64,000 nt of DNA from Sphagnum compactum (GCA_965153455.1 OZ234493.1:13506213-13570212); one strand, 5' to 3'. Positions 1 to 11,086 are shown, counted from the stretch's first letter. Numbers and translations: made by a program. The notes: generated by a model from the sequence alone, not told the origin.

Positions 1-3000
1 CGTCGATCAACCTTATTGGAAGAGCTAGCTCCAAGAAGGACTTTGTCAAGCGCACAGCCCTAGGAACAGGGACACAACACAGTTTTCATGATCCACACAG
101 TCTGCCATCCTTGGACTTAGCATTCCAGAGCTTCAAGCAGGTGTATCCAAGGTTTGAAGAAACTGTAGCTGTTGATTTTCTACGAGACAGGGAGTATCAT
201 GGACAATGTCTTCTTGCAGCAGAAGAGGAAAATGGACATGTGGTTTTGGACTATTGCGGTTTTGGACTCTTCTCACAATGGCAACAGGTGTGTGTGTGTC
301 CATCATCTGTTACTGTGTTCTCTCTGTGCTTCATGCTCTTCATGCTCAGAAGTATCCTCTTCATGCCTAATTGTGATTCTATAACAAAAATATCTGGAGA
401 AATTTTTTGTTTATATTCTCTTCATGCTGATTGCGTGATTCTAGAGCACAAATGTCTTGAGAATCTCACTGTTTTGATGTATGTGCTCTTCATTGTCTTC
501 ATACAGATTGTGATTCTAGGTTATGAATGTCTGGAGAATTTTAACAGTTTCTATATATTTGCTCTTTATGCTCTTTATACTGACTATAGTCCTCCTACAC
601 AAATGCCTGGAGAATTATACTGATTCTATGTATGTGCTCTTCCTGCTCTTGATACCAATTGCAGTTCTAGAAGGCAAGTGTCTGGAGAAGGTTTACTATT
701 TCTATGCATGTGCTCTTCAAGCTCTTCATACAGATTGTGATTCTAGGTCACAAATGTCTGGCGTACTTCAATGTTTCTCTGTATTTTCTCTTCATGCTCT
801 TCATACTGACTATGATTCTAGAACATGAATGTTTGGAGAAGTTTGCTGTGTCCATATGCATGTCCTCTTTATGCTCTTCATACTGAGTGCTGTTCTAGAA
901 TGCAAATGTCTGGAGAAGTTTACTGTGTTTATGCATGTGCTCTTCATACTCTTCATACCAATTGCAGTTTTAGAATGTAAATGTCTGGAGAAGTTTTACT
1001 ATTTCTATGCATGTGCTCTTCATGCTCTTTGTACCAATTGTGTGAGTCTAGAACACGATTGTCTGGACAATCTTACTATTTCTGTGCATGTGCTCTTAAT
1101 GTGTTAATACTAATTGTGATTCTAGATTGTGAATGTGTGGAGAATTTGAGTCTTGCTCTGCATTTGCTCTTCATTCTCTTCATACTGCTTGTGATTTTTG
1201 AACACAAATGTGTGGGGAATTTTACTGTTTCTTTTTGTGTGGTCTTCATGCCTTTCATATTGATTGTGATTCTAGAACATGAATGTCTGGACAATTTTAT
1301 TGTTTCTAGTGCATATGGTTTGTGGATTTGAAATGCTGAGGGAAGTCTTACTATACTTTCTTTTTGCCTTTGGATGCACAATCAGGTCATGGAGCAAGAG
1401 TCTTCATCATTTGAGTTGGATTATATTTCCGCAAATCTTCCAACACATGCGTTGTATGGGTGTTCTGATGATGGAAGCCTGGAGTGCTACATCCGGAAGC
1501 GAGTCATGAGATATATGAATGTCAATCAAGCAGAGTATAGTATGGTGTTTACAATGAGCGTAGAGTCTGCATTCAAGCTTCTGGCAGAGTCATACCCATT
1601 TCCAATCAACAATCGGTTGCTCACCATTTATGATTATGAGAGTGAAGCAGTGAATGGAATGGTGGCGAGTGCAAGAGACAAAGGTGCAAAGATAATGACT
1701 GCCTCATTCAAGTGGCCATCGTTACGGATTGTGGCATCTGATCTGAAGTACAAGCTACGAGACAAGAAGAAGAAAAAAGAGCAACAAGCAAAGGGCTTAT
1801 TTGTATTCCCTGTTCAATCTCGATTCACAGGTGCTAAGTATTCGTACCAATGGATGTCTCAAGCGCAAGCAAATAAGTGGCATGTTTTATTGGATGCATC
1901 TGCTCTTGGCCCTAAAGATATGGACTCTCTCGGACTCTCGCTTTTCCGACCTGAGTTTATCGTGACATCATTTTACAAGGTAATGAATGGTACACACATT
2001 GCTAAACTAAGCTGAACTATGGAGCTTCATGACTCTGTTCAGTTCATACTGAATTGTTTGAGCACTGCATTTTTTTTGACAGTTTTACTTTATTGGATTG
2101 TGAGTTGTTCTTGTCACTAATGTTGTGAGTTTGAATCATAGGTCTTTGGTATAGATCGGACAGGATTTGGGTGTCTTTTCATCAAGAATTCAGTGATTCA
2201 GAGCCTTCAGACTTCATCTAGGGCAAGAGGGGTAGGAATGGTGCGCATTGTTCCATCAGAACCTTCGAACTCCAATTCACTTACATTCAGTGATGGCAAA
2301 GCTGAGGGAGAAGACAGGGAGGGAAATGACAAGAGGGAGGGTAACAACAGCCACACACTAGCTCAAGAAAATATGGAAGTGGACGAAATAGAAGAGTTTC
2401 TGGATGCTGAGGATTGGTCAAGTCCTGGGGGGAATCATGTGGATTCAGTGAGCTCTGAACAAGACTCAGCTAGCCAGTTGAGGCATGTGTCATTTCTGGA
2501 TAGATTGTCTGCTGGTGGATCTGTGAATTCAGGTGTGAACTCTGAAATTGGCTCTGTAATTGGTTCACATGACAATGAGATTGCACCGAACATCCAACCT
2601 GAACTTGAAGATAAGGAGGGGGAGGTTAGAAACCAAGGGCATGGTGGCAATTTAATGCATAGTGATATTGAGAATGTTTATGAAGCAACTCTCAATCCTG
2701 GGTTATCTTTATCTGATGATAAGGATGTTGAAGCAGGTACAAAATGCCCAACTCCTTCTCACAAACTTAGAACCTCATCTATGATGCAAAGCTGGAATGG
2801 AATTTCATCACATAACTTATTGATGTTTTCTTAACTTGTTTTATGTTTCTGTTTTCCATTTGTGATTCAATCTGTTCAAGATGGTCATCAAGTAGAAGAG
2901 ATTTGTGTAAGATTTGAACAGATTTTTCGAGCTCTATCCCAGAGAATAAACATGCATGACTAATGCTAGCAGTTGGGGGTGATGAAATTGGGGTTTCACA

Positions 3001-5218
3001 GTGGGAGCAAGAGAAGTGGAAGTGCTTGATGATGGGGTGCTAACAGATGATGAAGAGGCAGATGCATCTGTTTTCCCTCTCATGAGACAAGTTTTACCCA
3101 CTCCAACAAAAGCTGTGGCTTGTCAGGCTGATGATTATGCATTTGAGGAGCACCATTTGTCAGAGCTGATAACTTCATCTCCCATCACTGTTGGCAGTGA
3201 TACTGGGGAAGATAACAGCATACAGCAAGAGCGGCAGTTTAACTTGCATGAAGAGGATTTTACACCTCATCAAGGCTTTCATCCATCTCTCAGTCGAATT
3301 GGAGAAGAGGAAGATATTGTGAATGGGGATGAAGTTACCTCCTTCCATGTGCAATCGGAAATAGAGGAGGATACACCAGATGAGTCCACATGTATGAAAT
3401 CCACAAACCCACAGCTTGAGAAATGCTTTCTTGCTTGCCAAATTCTCTTCTTTCTACACACAGCTAGTGATTTTAGTTGCCATTTTGACAATTATGATGT
3501 TTGATGTGCAGCCAGAAGTGACCTGAGAAGCCACCAGAACCCATTGTTCATCAATCCCTCCGAGGTGCATGAAAGGTGCCTCTGGAAGTGTGCTAACGAG
3601 GATGATGCAATTGCCAACCAGGAGTCTCAGATGATTCCTCAGCTGCTGGACATGCTTGGAAAACGAGTTGATGAATATAGTAGACCAGAATCAGCAGCAG
3701 ATTTAGGTTCTAGTGTGATCCGTAAGGGGGATGAGGAACATTTTTTAATGGAGGGGAGGGAGGCAGGTAGTTTTTCTAGGCATAGACGAATACTCTCATC
3801 ACTGGAATGGAATTTTGATGGAGAAGCAGAGCTGGATTTCAGTGAGCGAGAGGCTTATGATGGTACTAATGGAAGACGGTTTCAATACTGGAGTCCTGGG
3901 GAGGTAAATAATGGATTTCAACTCGCCCTATTAATTGATTTTTTCCCAATTAAATCACTGCTGCAATCTTAGTAAATGCAGAAGTAAATGTACAGCATCT
4001 TAGTTTCATATCCTGCAAAAAATGTCTAAACAGAAGGATCATTCTTCTATAATACTGTGGGTAAAGCAAAAGAATATTTTGCATTTTGATTTCTGTCTGG
4101 GAGTCATATTTTTTGTTTTTGTGAAATGAATGGAAAACAGGAGAGCAACAAATGGGCAGAGCCGTATGCAATTTCAACAAATGGCTCTCCCTTGTATTAT
4201 GAAGAGGAAGGAGGAGGCTCAGTTGAGGAAAGTGAGCCTGAAATGCTGGATGACAATAACGGTGTCACTTGTAGTGGACTTGATCATGCAGATTCACAGG
4301 GTCTTAACAAAATCACTCGAAGGTTGCGGTGAGCAAGTCTCCCAGTGTCCCAATTTTGTACTGAAGAATCCAGTGAATGCATGCGGAATGGTCTTCACCA
4401 GTTACACAGACTCTAGCTGCTTTTGCTTATGATGACACCCAGCAACAATATTATTTCTGGGTTCTCTCTTGTTACTACTAACATGGATGTTTGATGCCAG
4501 GTATTTAACCAACTGGGTGATAAGTGCACTGCTCAAGCTGCACCATCCAGCACAAGCAGAAAGCCAAGGCACCCCATTGGTCCATATTTATGGTCCTGAA
4601 GTACAATTTGACCGGGGTGCATCATTGGCGTTCAATATTCTGGATCAGAATGGGGTGGTAGTGCAACCCAAGTTAGTGCAACAGTTAGCTGATCAAAGCA
4701 ATATTTCATTGGGCTTGGGAAAGCTTTGTAATATCATCTACCCTGAAGGCTTGCGAGGCTTTCGGGTACCCTAAACCCTAAATCCTGATTTTTTTGTACA
4801 CAATGTGGCTATGGGATTTTGCATTACTTGCCAACGGTCTGCACATTCACATTAATGGAAATTAATGGAAAAAGTGATGCACTTAAATAAATACTTGATC
4901 CATCAAACATGTGTTTTTCATTGACTCAGTTGCTTTTATTGGGTACAGGGCTTACATCTTACAGAAAAGACAGTTGCCCCAGGAGGAAAAACAGATGGGA
5001 TGTTTGAGAATCCCCGAGCCTCAAATGCTAACAAGGGAGACCGACCTTCAAGTATTCCTGTAGTGACAGCTGCACTAGGTTTTGTGACGAATTTTGAGGA
5101 TGTATATCGCCTGTGGGCATTTGTGGCTAAGTTTCTAGATGTGAATTTTGTATCTGAAAGAGGAGAGTTAGCAACAGCAGTACCACTTACTTTTAACCAA
5201 GAAACAGTTGTACTTTAG
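1..5218 (+). CDS. Moco sulfurase-like (NifS-fold) protein, 5'-truncated
   Basis: Eight exons can be joined in frame: 3-287 (continuing left of the window), 1386-1979, 2142-2736, 3002-3391, 3512-3903, 4141-4328, 4501-4765 and 4949-5218. They give 992 residues with GT/AG at every junction and compatible phases. The protein matches the plant group of uncharacterised proteins related to the PLP-binding domain of molybdenum cofactor sulfurase (Arabidopsis At2g23520/At4g37100/At5g66950 group). Recognisable blocks are LDYCGFGLFS (exon 1), SANLPTHALYG, AESYPFPINNRLLT, GLFVFPVQSR and LLDASALGPKDMDSLGLSL (exon 2), and TSFYK/VFGIDRTGFGCLLIK across intron 2. The Lys of SFYK sits where NifS-like enzymes carry the PLP lysine; that is inference. 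A long acidic middle (exons 3-6) is low in conservation. The C-terminal block LGFVTNFEDVYRLWAFVAKFL is typical of the group. Substrate is unknown, and no separate MOSC domain is visible. Confidence 0.88.
315..1325 (+). repeat. 75-bp minisatellite in intron 1
   Basis: About 13 diverged head-to-tail copies of a ~75-bp unit fill most of the 1.1-kb intron 288-1385. Each unit has TTCTAGAACA(C/T)AAATGTCTGGAGAA, then a T-rich part, then TGTGCTCTTCATGCTCTTCATAC. Because 75 is a multiple of three, several forward frames stay open across copies and mimic proteins with repeated CLENF..LFMLFIL segments. These frames are artefacts of the period, not genes: splice sites flank the whole array and the exon protein reads across it in phase 0. 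Confidence 0.9.
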
Positions 5219-5299
5219 ACCCACCAAACCTTGGGAGGAGGGAAAGCTTAAATTCTACCAGACACAAGTTTTGATTCATTTATTTCCCATGTTCTTACA

Positions 5300-6020
5300 G
5301 TTTCTGAATATAGAGAGAAACAAACACACATGTCCAGATATCCTATCACAGCTCAAGTGTTTTTAGGTTCTCTAAGTGCTTCACACAAGTCACCAAAGAA
5401 GCTCTTCATTACGTGAGATTCCTTCTTCCCTAGAATAACAGAAACCTCCTGAGCAATCTGTACTACCCAGGAAGCAAATGAACATCTCCACAAAAAAAGA
5501 CTAATAAACAAAGCAAAAGATGTGCAGAGAGATCTCGTAGAGAATGTGGAGAGAAACACACACACACACACATGTCCAGATACTCTTAGCACAGCACAAA
5601 TGTTTTTTATGGTTTACATAAACACCATTAAGAGCTCACATTGTAGTCAAGGGAAAGCAAAAACCAATATTTTGTTGTAACACAGAGATCACATGCAACA
5701 GCAACTACTGAAAAATGCTGTTCTTTACATGGGATTTCTTCATCTCTAGAACAGAAACCTCCTGAACAATCCACACTGCAAAGGAAGCAAATGAATATCT
5801 CCACAAAAGACTAAGCGCCAAAGCAAAAGATGCACAGAAAAATCCCATAGAGAATGTGGAGAGAAACAAACACACATGTCCAGATACTCTTATCACAGCT
5901 CAAATGTTTTTTAGGGTTTACAGAAACACCAGCAGGAGCTCACATTTGTAGTCAAGAAAAAGCGAAAAAAAATAGTTTGTTGCAACACAGAGATCAGATC
6001 CCAACAGCAACTACCGAATG
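5300..6020. repeat. ~310-bp tandem duplication, about 2.3 copies
   Basis: Two long copies lie at about 5390-5700 and 5710-6016, spaced by 310 bp (the shared GAATGTGGAGAGAAAC starts at 5542 and 5852). A shortened copy of one part is at about 5300-5360. Shared landmarks are ACAGAAACCTCCTGA, GAAGCAAATGAA.ATCTCC, CACACATGTCCAGATA and ACAGAGATCA. The block lies between the stop codons of two convergent genes, so it may be part of the 3' UTR of the minus-strand QCR10 gene. Confidence 0.85.
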
Positions 6021-6176
6021 AAAGAAGTTAAGATCAGCTTCTTCCTCAATACACCAATAGAGTGGGGCTTCAACAAGCATAAGATCCTAACCTGATCCTG
6101 AAAACAAAGAAGCTGGATCTTGGACTTAGGGTTGGTTCTGTAAAGAAGAAGATCATCTCATCATCATGTCTAGACC

Positions 6177-6365
6177 TTACTTTTGTTCCTCTTTCGGGGG
6201 AGGAAACAACTGATCCTTCATCCACCCAAAAGGTTGGACCATCCAAATGGCACCCAGCAACGCAGTGCCTCCCCAAAGCACGCCGGCGCCGACATCCGAA
6301 TACGTAGGTCTCAGAGCCTTGGGAATGAAACCCATCAAGGAACTCCCTTGCCTTGCTCCGGCCAT
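6177..6365 (-). CDS. QCR10: Cytochrome b-c1 complex subunit 10 (QCR10)
   Basis: A 62-residue protein of the plant QCR10 type, the small single-span accessory subunit of mitochondrial complex III. A basic N-terminus (MAGARQGSSLMGF) is followed by a membrane segment around residues 25-44 (VGAGVLWGGTALLGAIWMVQ), then the PF.W-K-like turn (VQPFGWMKDQ) and a proline/acid tail (PPPKEEQK). The VQPF-[DG]-W-[IM]-K core followed by PPP..E is what I recognise from land-plant QCR10, which is 55-60 residues long. I place the start at the ATG at 6365 (context GCGATGGCC). The frame extends five codons upstream, but only to a GTG. It appears to be a single exon. It is convergent with the Moco sulfurase-like gene. 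Base composition is higher in GC than the surroundings, as expected for an expressed gene. Confidence 0.75.
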   Translation of the reverse strand: MAGARQGSSLMGFIPKALRPTYSDVGAGVLWGGTALLGAIWMVQPFGWMKDQLFPPPKEEQK

Positions 6366-8677
6366 CGCCCTTCTTTCCACTACTTCTTCTCCTCTTTCTT
6401 CCTGCCGTGCACAAAAGCTTCCTCACGTCTTCACCAAACCAGTAGGATTCCTGTGCCGTTTTTCGATCTCTCAGCTTCTTCCGCCCCTACTTGCTTCCTC
6501 CTCGCCGCAGATTGCTCGCTGTTCCTGTCCAGATGCTCACGTATTTTCTCCAAAACTTTCTCGCAAGCAATCAGCAAACCCCAAGTGCGGCGACAGAAGA
6601 GAAGAATTTGGAAAAGTCCGAAGGAGCGAGCGAGCGGGCAAGCATTCATCAAGGGGCAAGGGACATACCCGGATCGGGCTACAACCGCCTCATAACCGTT
6701 TGAAATACCCGTGAACCATTTTGTCTGCCCGCGAAAGAAAGTTCTTCGTCCATTGTTTGCAACTTTTTTGGAAGTTTTATTTTCCTCCAGTTGAATTTCA
6801 AATTTCAAAATGGGCATGACCAAAATTGTAGGCTTCTTATTTTATTGCCTTTCGGGGACCTCCGAATTGTTTTTGGGGGGATTGAGGTGTAACTTAAATT
6901 AAATTGAATTGTAACTTAAAGTGTTTCATTGTCCCTAATGAGTTGATGAATTTTAGTTGATGTCAATTGTTCCCATTGTCTACCTCCAAAACAAGTTTGA
7001 CGTGAATTTTTTAGGAATACAAAGATTAAAGATCCCCACACTATTCATGCCAAGTTAGCATTACTTTTAATACAATTAGTCCATACTTAATCTCATGTAT
7101 GTATGTGTTGTATTAGCTCTCACTGATTGTCAAGTTCATGGTCATATGTGTTAAATACTCATATAGTCACACCTTCAACCATTGTCAATGTTTGCAACTA
7201 AGAATATGTGCTTGATTAGAATAAGATCCCAACACTCTAATCATGCAATTAACATCATGACTATAACAACGATTAATCATACTTAATCTCATGGATGGTT
7301 TGTACTAGCTTTCAGCCATTGTCAAGTTTATAATTAATGATTATCATGTAGAGGATTTTTTATTTTGTTTCCAATTTTGTGATGTAGCCCACAATGGCAA
7401 TCATCAAGAAATTGAATGAGCAAAATCTGGCTGCAGGTAAGAGAGGCAAGTAGAAAAATTTAAGAATATTTTGGTGACCTGTTGGAACCTACCTATCGTC
7501 TCAACATTGCAATTTGGTGCATTTTTCTCACAAGAATCCTTTGTATCCAGTTGCACTGGATTATTATTTTTTGTAGCCAAGTGGCAAAAATGCTCAAAAA
7601 AAAGAAAACCCTCTGATCATGTGTGTTGAACACTTACATGATATCAAAATTTCACCCTAAACTTTGTCATTTAGTCTTTCCAACTCCCAGATCACTTATG
7701 TGTAGGAGAATGGCAGCCCTAGAGGCTCTTCCATGTTTTGAGGTACCACCATAATGGTGGTGGTAGCCTGAGCTGTGGGACCAAAAAACATGGAAGAACC
7801 AAAACGGCTGTTCATTCATTATCTGGTATAATGAATGAACAAAATTTTCATTCATCTGAACAGATTTTCATTCATTATTTCCCCTTTTCATCATCCGAGC
7901 ATGAATCTTACATGTTGTAAGAATTCTTCCACAACATAAGATGCCTGACAAATATTCTGCTTGACAATGCACCTCCAAATACAAATTTTAAAAATTGCCC
8001 CTTCTTTATATTCTCAGAATTGTTCAATACTATAAAAACCTTTGAGAATAATTCAGACCCTTTAAATTGGAGTTGGGTGGGTGACCCTTCTTCTCATATA
8101 CAAACAGTACAAAAACACAAAAATGTAGGAACAAAGTGCAGCAATCCAGTCTTGGTCTGGTATTGAGTTATATTACCTCACGTCCCTACCATGCTGGTTC
8201 TGGTACAAGGCTGGTATGGCCTCAAGTCATACCAGCGAGGTACAGTCCTTGCTACCGGTGTTATAACAGGGCACAAGCCTGGACTGCAGACCAGCAGTGG
8301 TTGGAAGCTCTAATAATAATTAGTATGGCAGATGGGTTTACACAGAAGAAAGCATGTGCTAAAAAGATGCTCTTCTAGGCAATACTACTACTATTCACAG
8401 CAGTTGATTGAGAGAAGCAACAGAGAAATTGATTCCAAACACAAGTTTACATAATCCACATTGGTATCTAACAATTCATGTCAACTATATGACTCAGGAG
8501 CAGCAGAATGATGCAAAAATTGAGGCTGTATTATGATGCCAAAAAGAATGGGAGAAATTCTCAATTTGATGGGTTCTGATGTTGCAAAGTGAGGAAGAAG
8601 TGCAGCACACATGCATGATGGATGGGTGTGAAACAAACAAGTGGGTGGGCTTCTGGGGCTTCTGGGTTTCTGGATTT
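6366..8677. other. Intergenic region: QCR10 upstream DNA and F-box downstream DNA
   Basis: 6366-6750 is GC-richer and should hold the promoter and 5' leader of QCR10 on the minus strand; I could not single out a TATA box. Open frames on both strands here are overlapping and unrecognised. 6750-8677 is AT-rich and holds no gene I can support, apart from the near-perfect inverted repeat at 7724-7800 listed separately. Confidence 0.5.
7724..7800. repeat. Inverted repeat with nested hairpin
   Basis: Arms 7724-7739 (GGCTCTTCCATGTTTT) and 7785-7800 (AAAACATGGAAGAACC) pair at 15 of 16 positions. The 45-base loop contains its own small palindrome (CCACCATAATGGTGG). This may be a small MITE remnant or a hairpin-forming site; no target duplication is obvious. 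Confidence 0.7.
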
Positions 8678-10042
8678 CTATGGAACTGCATCAAACCTTG
8701 TCTCAAAAGCCCAACAGTGTCTCTCATTCCACGAAAGGGAAGCCAAAACCTCCATCTTCTTCCAACATTGCTTGCGATTGTCAAACATCCACACACACAA
8801 CTTGGCAGGTTGTAGCAAATCGCGTCGACCAATCCAGAACATGTCCTTCCAAACCCAGAAAGAGGTCCAGATGTTCAGAGTCAATGCAGACTCAGGAATT
8901 GAGATGATCTTCTTCCAATCAAGCCATGGAAATTCACACTCCCATATACCCTCTGAGCCTGGACTCCAACAGAATGCATAAGCATGCCCTTGAGAATCAA
9001 ATTTGAGCATTGTCTTTGTTGCTTCTAGATTGGCTGTCAACACAGTCTCAATTGGAAGTCTTGTCTGCCCATTAAAATATGTGAACATCTCAAGAAGACT
9101 CCAATTCCAGTTGGAGATGAGTTTGAAGATTTGTCCCTCGATGTTGCAGGAATTCATGTCAGTTTCTGTGCTCCAACGATCAGTTGATGAGTCATAAATC
9201 TCGATGATCCAGCTTTCTGGGGTTGTTGCTGCATGATGCCGTTGTGCAAGAACCGTCCTGCCGGTGTACATGAGGGTGATGGTGTAGACCTTTATGGGTT
9301 CATTCATCTCCATTTTGATCAAACTGGGTTCCACATCAGGAAAATGACATGGGGGAAGCATTCTCCGAGAATTCGTGGTAGGATTCATCACTACAATACG
9401 TCGTCGAAGATCAGCTGCTGTGGTATGGCTCAACCGAAAACAACAGGCAACTAAGCCTCCTGCTGTCACTAAAGGCTGAATATGTGCAGGAGATGATCGT
9501 GGTGAATGTAAGTGACGGCTGAACCATTCATGAGCACAAGTGTCAAAGGTCATGGAATTCACTGCCAATCCAATGAGATCACAAAACAGCCCAACTGGTC
9601 TTCTTGAAGGAACATCTGAAAATAGCTGCTGAAATGAAGTGGAGAAGATGAAGGATTTCCAGTGTTGATTCAGAGATCGCAGACGAAAGATGGCTTTCAG
9701 TGGAAGTCTAGCAAAGATGAGCTCCATTGTATTCTCTGGAAGCTTGCTCCATGTCAAGGCATCCAACGTCTGCTTTAAATATTTTGCTCGTGTTTGTCCT
9801 ATTGCCTCCTTTGCATGTGCAACAGATCTGTAAAGTCTTGTCAACTCTGGAAATTCCCTTCTGACCTCCTTTGCAAGAAAGATTTGATCGATATGGATGT
9901 AGCTAGTTTTGTTAAGTGGGCAAGTAAGTATTATATGTGTAGCTTCTTGCAACAAGACTGCAAGTAAGATCTGTGAGTGATTGTTCAGCTCACAAGCTAT
10001 GGCACTGGATCTCTCTTGCAATTCTGATATTCTTAGTTGCAT
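8678..10042 (-). CDS. F-box protein with C-terminal F-box-associated (kelch-like) region
   Basis: A single-exon frame of 454 residues from the ATG at 10042. Residues 1-95 are helical and leucine-rich (ISELQERSSAIACELN...), without a clear family. The F-box lies at about residues 99-142: SKLPENTMELIFARLPLKAI followed by FRLRSLNQHWKSFI, with the usual LP, L-P-K and W-K spacing. Such domains bind SKP1 in SCF ubiquitin ligases. The C-terminal 290 residues have the W-rich rhythm of F-box-associated/kelch-type substrate domains (CFRLSHTT, ESWIIEIYDSSTDRW, FDNRKQCWKKMEVL). The frame stays open upstream of the ATG as far as a TAA at 10085-10087, overlapping the end of the next gene. Substrate unknown. 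Confidence 0.8.
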   Translation of the reverse strand: MQLRISELQERSSAIACELNNHSQILLAVLLQEATHIILTCPLNKTSYIHIDQIFLAKEVRREFPELTRLYRSVAHAKEAIGQTRAKYLKQTLDALTWSKLPENTMELIFARLPLKAIFRLRSLNQHWKSFIFSTSFQQLFSDVPSRRPVGLFCDLIGLAVNSMTFDTCAHEWFSRHLHSPRSSPAHIQPLVTAGGLVACCFRLSHTTAADLRRRIVVMNPTTNSRRMLPPCHFPDVEPSLIKMEMNEPIKVYTITLMYTGRTVLAQRHHAATTPESWIIEIYDSSTDRWSTETDMNSCNIEGQIFKLISNWNWSLLEMFTYFNGQTRLPIETVLTANLEATKTMLKFDSQGHAYAFCWSPGSEGIWECEFPWLDWKKIISIPESALTLNIWTSFWVWKDMFWIGRRDLLQPAKLCVWMFDNRKQCWKKMEVLASLSWNERHCWAFETRFDAVP

Positions 10043-10050
10043 AAAAGAGA

Positions 10051-10929
10051 CTAGAGGATGTGGCAACCATTTGTTGTCGTCTTCTTAAATGCAGAATTTT
10101 CAGTTTGGAAAACAAGCAAGGTTCCTTGTTCTTCATCCATGTTCCACTTCAAGTTCTTCTCAGTTTCTTTCACAAGCTTCAGATAACCAGCTAATGAATC
10201 TTCCACCCACTTGCTTTTTTCCAGCAAGTTTTGCATGTCTGCACTTGTTGGTTCATCCTCATGACCTGCTGCTGATCCTGTCAAGGAGTTACTGCTGGAA
10301 CCAGCAATAGCAGCAATAGCAGCAGCAGCAGCAGCAACAGCAGCAGGTTTGAATGGTGCCCATGCTTGCAAAGCTTGTGTGTCTCTGCTCATTGCTGTGG
10401 CCAATTCAGCAGTCATGGTGTGCACTTGTGCAAGCCTCTTTTGAATGAATGCAGCTTCACAGTCTGGCTGCAACATGTATGATGGATGCAACACAGTTGA
10501 GCGAGTAGCAGTTCTGGTGGAGAGAAAGCCTTTCAATGCTTCCAACTGAGAGTCAAGGTTACGCAAAGTGTTGATGAAGCGAGCAACTCTTGTGATGACC
10601 TGCTTGCTCTTCTCAAACACTCCTGTCCTGAACTCAGCTTCTGTTTGAGACTCTAGGCATTGCATGTTGTCTGACCCGGATGCCATAGAATGTAGCAACT
10701 CCTCGTCCTCCTCAGCATCTGGACCACTGCATAAAAAACACTTGAGGTGCAGCAGGGATTTTACAAGGTGCTCATCATCTTCTGTCCTTCGAGCACTTGT
10801 AAGAAGGGCTTGAGACAGAGACAGAGACCCAGAGAGACAGGAAGACAGAGAGAAGTCAGAGGGTCGGGTATGGATTTGTAACGCAACGCATTGAAACTGT
10901 TTGCAGTTGGGATTTGGGATTGCTGCCAT
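10051..10929 (-). CDS. Unrecognised helical protein immediately upstream of the F-box gene
   Basis: A 292-residue frame from the ATG at 10929 (the frame extends to a GTG at 10983). I do not recognise the family. It has an acidic stretch (DAEEDEELL), a long helical, coiled-coil-like region (VFEKSKQVITRVARFINTLRNLDSQLEALKGFLSTR), an alanine run coded by a GCA/GCT microsatellite around 10300-10350 (PAAVAAAAAAIAAIAG), and a charged helical end (VEDSLAGYLKLVKETEKNLKW). Its stop (TAG, 10051-10053) lies 8 bases before the F-box ATG, and the two frames overlap in a -1 relation. Either these are two cistrons of one transcript, or one protein interrupted by a frameshift. The leader upstream carries telo-box motifs. 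Confidence 0.55.
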   Translation of the reverse strand: MAAIPNPNCKQFQCVALQIHTRPSDFSLSSCLSGSLSLSQALLTSARRTEDDEHLVKSLLHLKCFLCSGPDAEEDEELLHSMASGSDNMQCLESQTEAEFRTGVFEKSKQVITRVARFINTLRNLDSQLEALKGFLSTRTATRSTVLHPSYMLQPDCEAAFIQKRLAQVHTMTAELATAMSRDTQALQAWAPFKPAAVAAAAAAIAAIAGSSSNSLTGSAAGHEDEPTSADMQNLLEKSKWVEDSLAGYLKLVKETEKNLKWNMDEEQGTLLVFQTENSAFKKTTTNGCHIL

Positions 10930-11031
10930 TGATGATGAGGATTCTTCGGACAACTGTGGAGCTTCCTCTTCTTCTTTAGCCACAATTGCATTGAAGGAAG
11001 GAAAGAAAGAAGACGAAGCAACAACACTAGG

Positions 11032-11086
11032 TTTAGGGTTTTAGATTTTAGGGCTTTGGGTTTAAGCAGATGGGGGTTTAGGGTTT
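11032..11086 (-). promoter_or_regulatory. Telo-box motifs (AAACCCTAAA) in the leader/promoter
   Basis: On the minus strand, two copies of AAACCCTAAA (11032-11041 and 11077-11086) lie 100-160 bases upstream of the ATG at 10929, with degenerate copies between them (AAAGCCCTAAAAT). Telo-boxes near the transcription start are common in plant housekeeping genes. Their place supports a promoter/5' leader reading toward lower coordinates. Confidence 0.55.

Noticed and set aside
111-1331. Overlapping plus-strand reading frames with repeated CLENF/LFMLFIL peptides
   Set aside because: They lie in the 75-bp minisatellite inside an intron and exist only because the period is a multiple of three.
6183-6714. 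Plus-strand frames opposite and upstream of QCR10
   Set aside because: Antisense shadows and promoter sequence; three frames overlap and none resembles a family.
8579-9454. Plus-strand frames opposite the F-box gene
   Set aside because: Antisense shadows of a well-supported coding frame.
10060-10095. Programmed -1 frameshifting between the two minus-strand frames
   Set aside because: No X-XXY-YYZ slippery heptamer is present (GCATTTAAGAAG does not qualify), so an indel or two cistrons is more likely.
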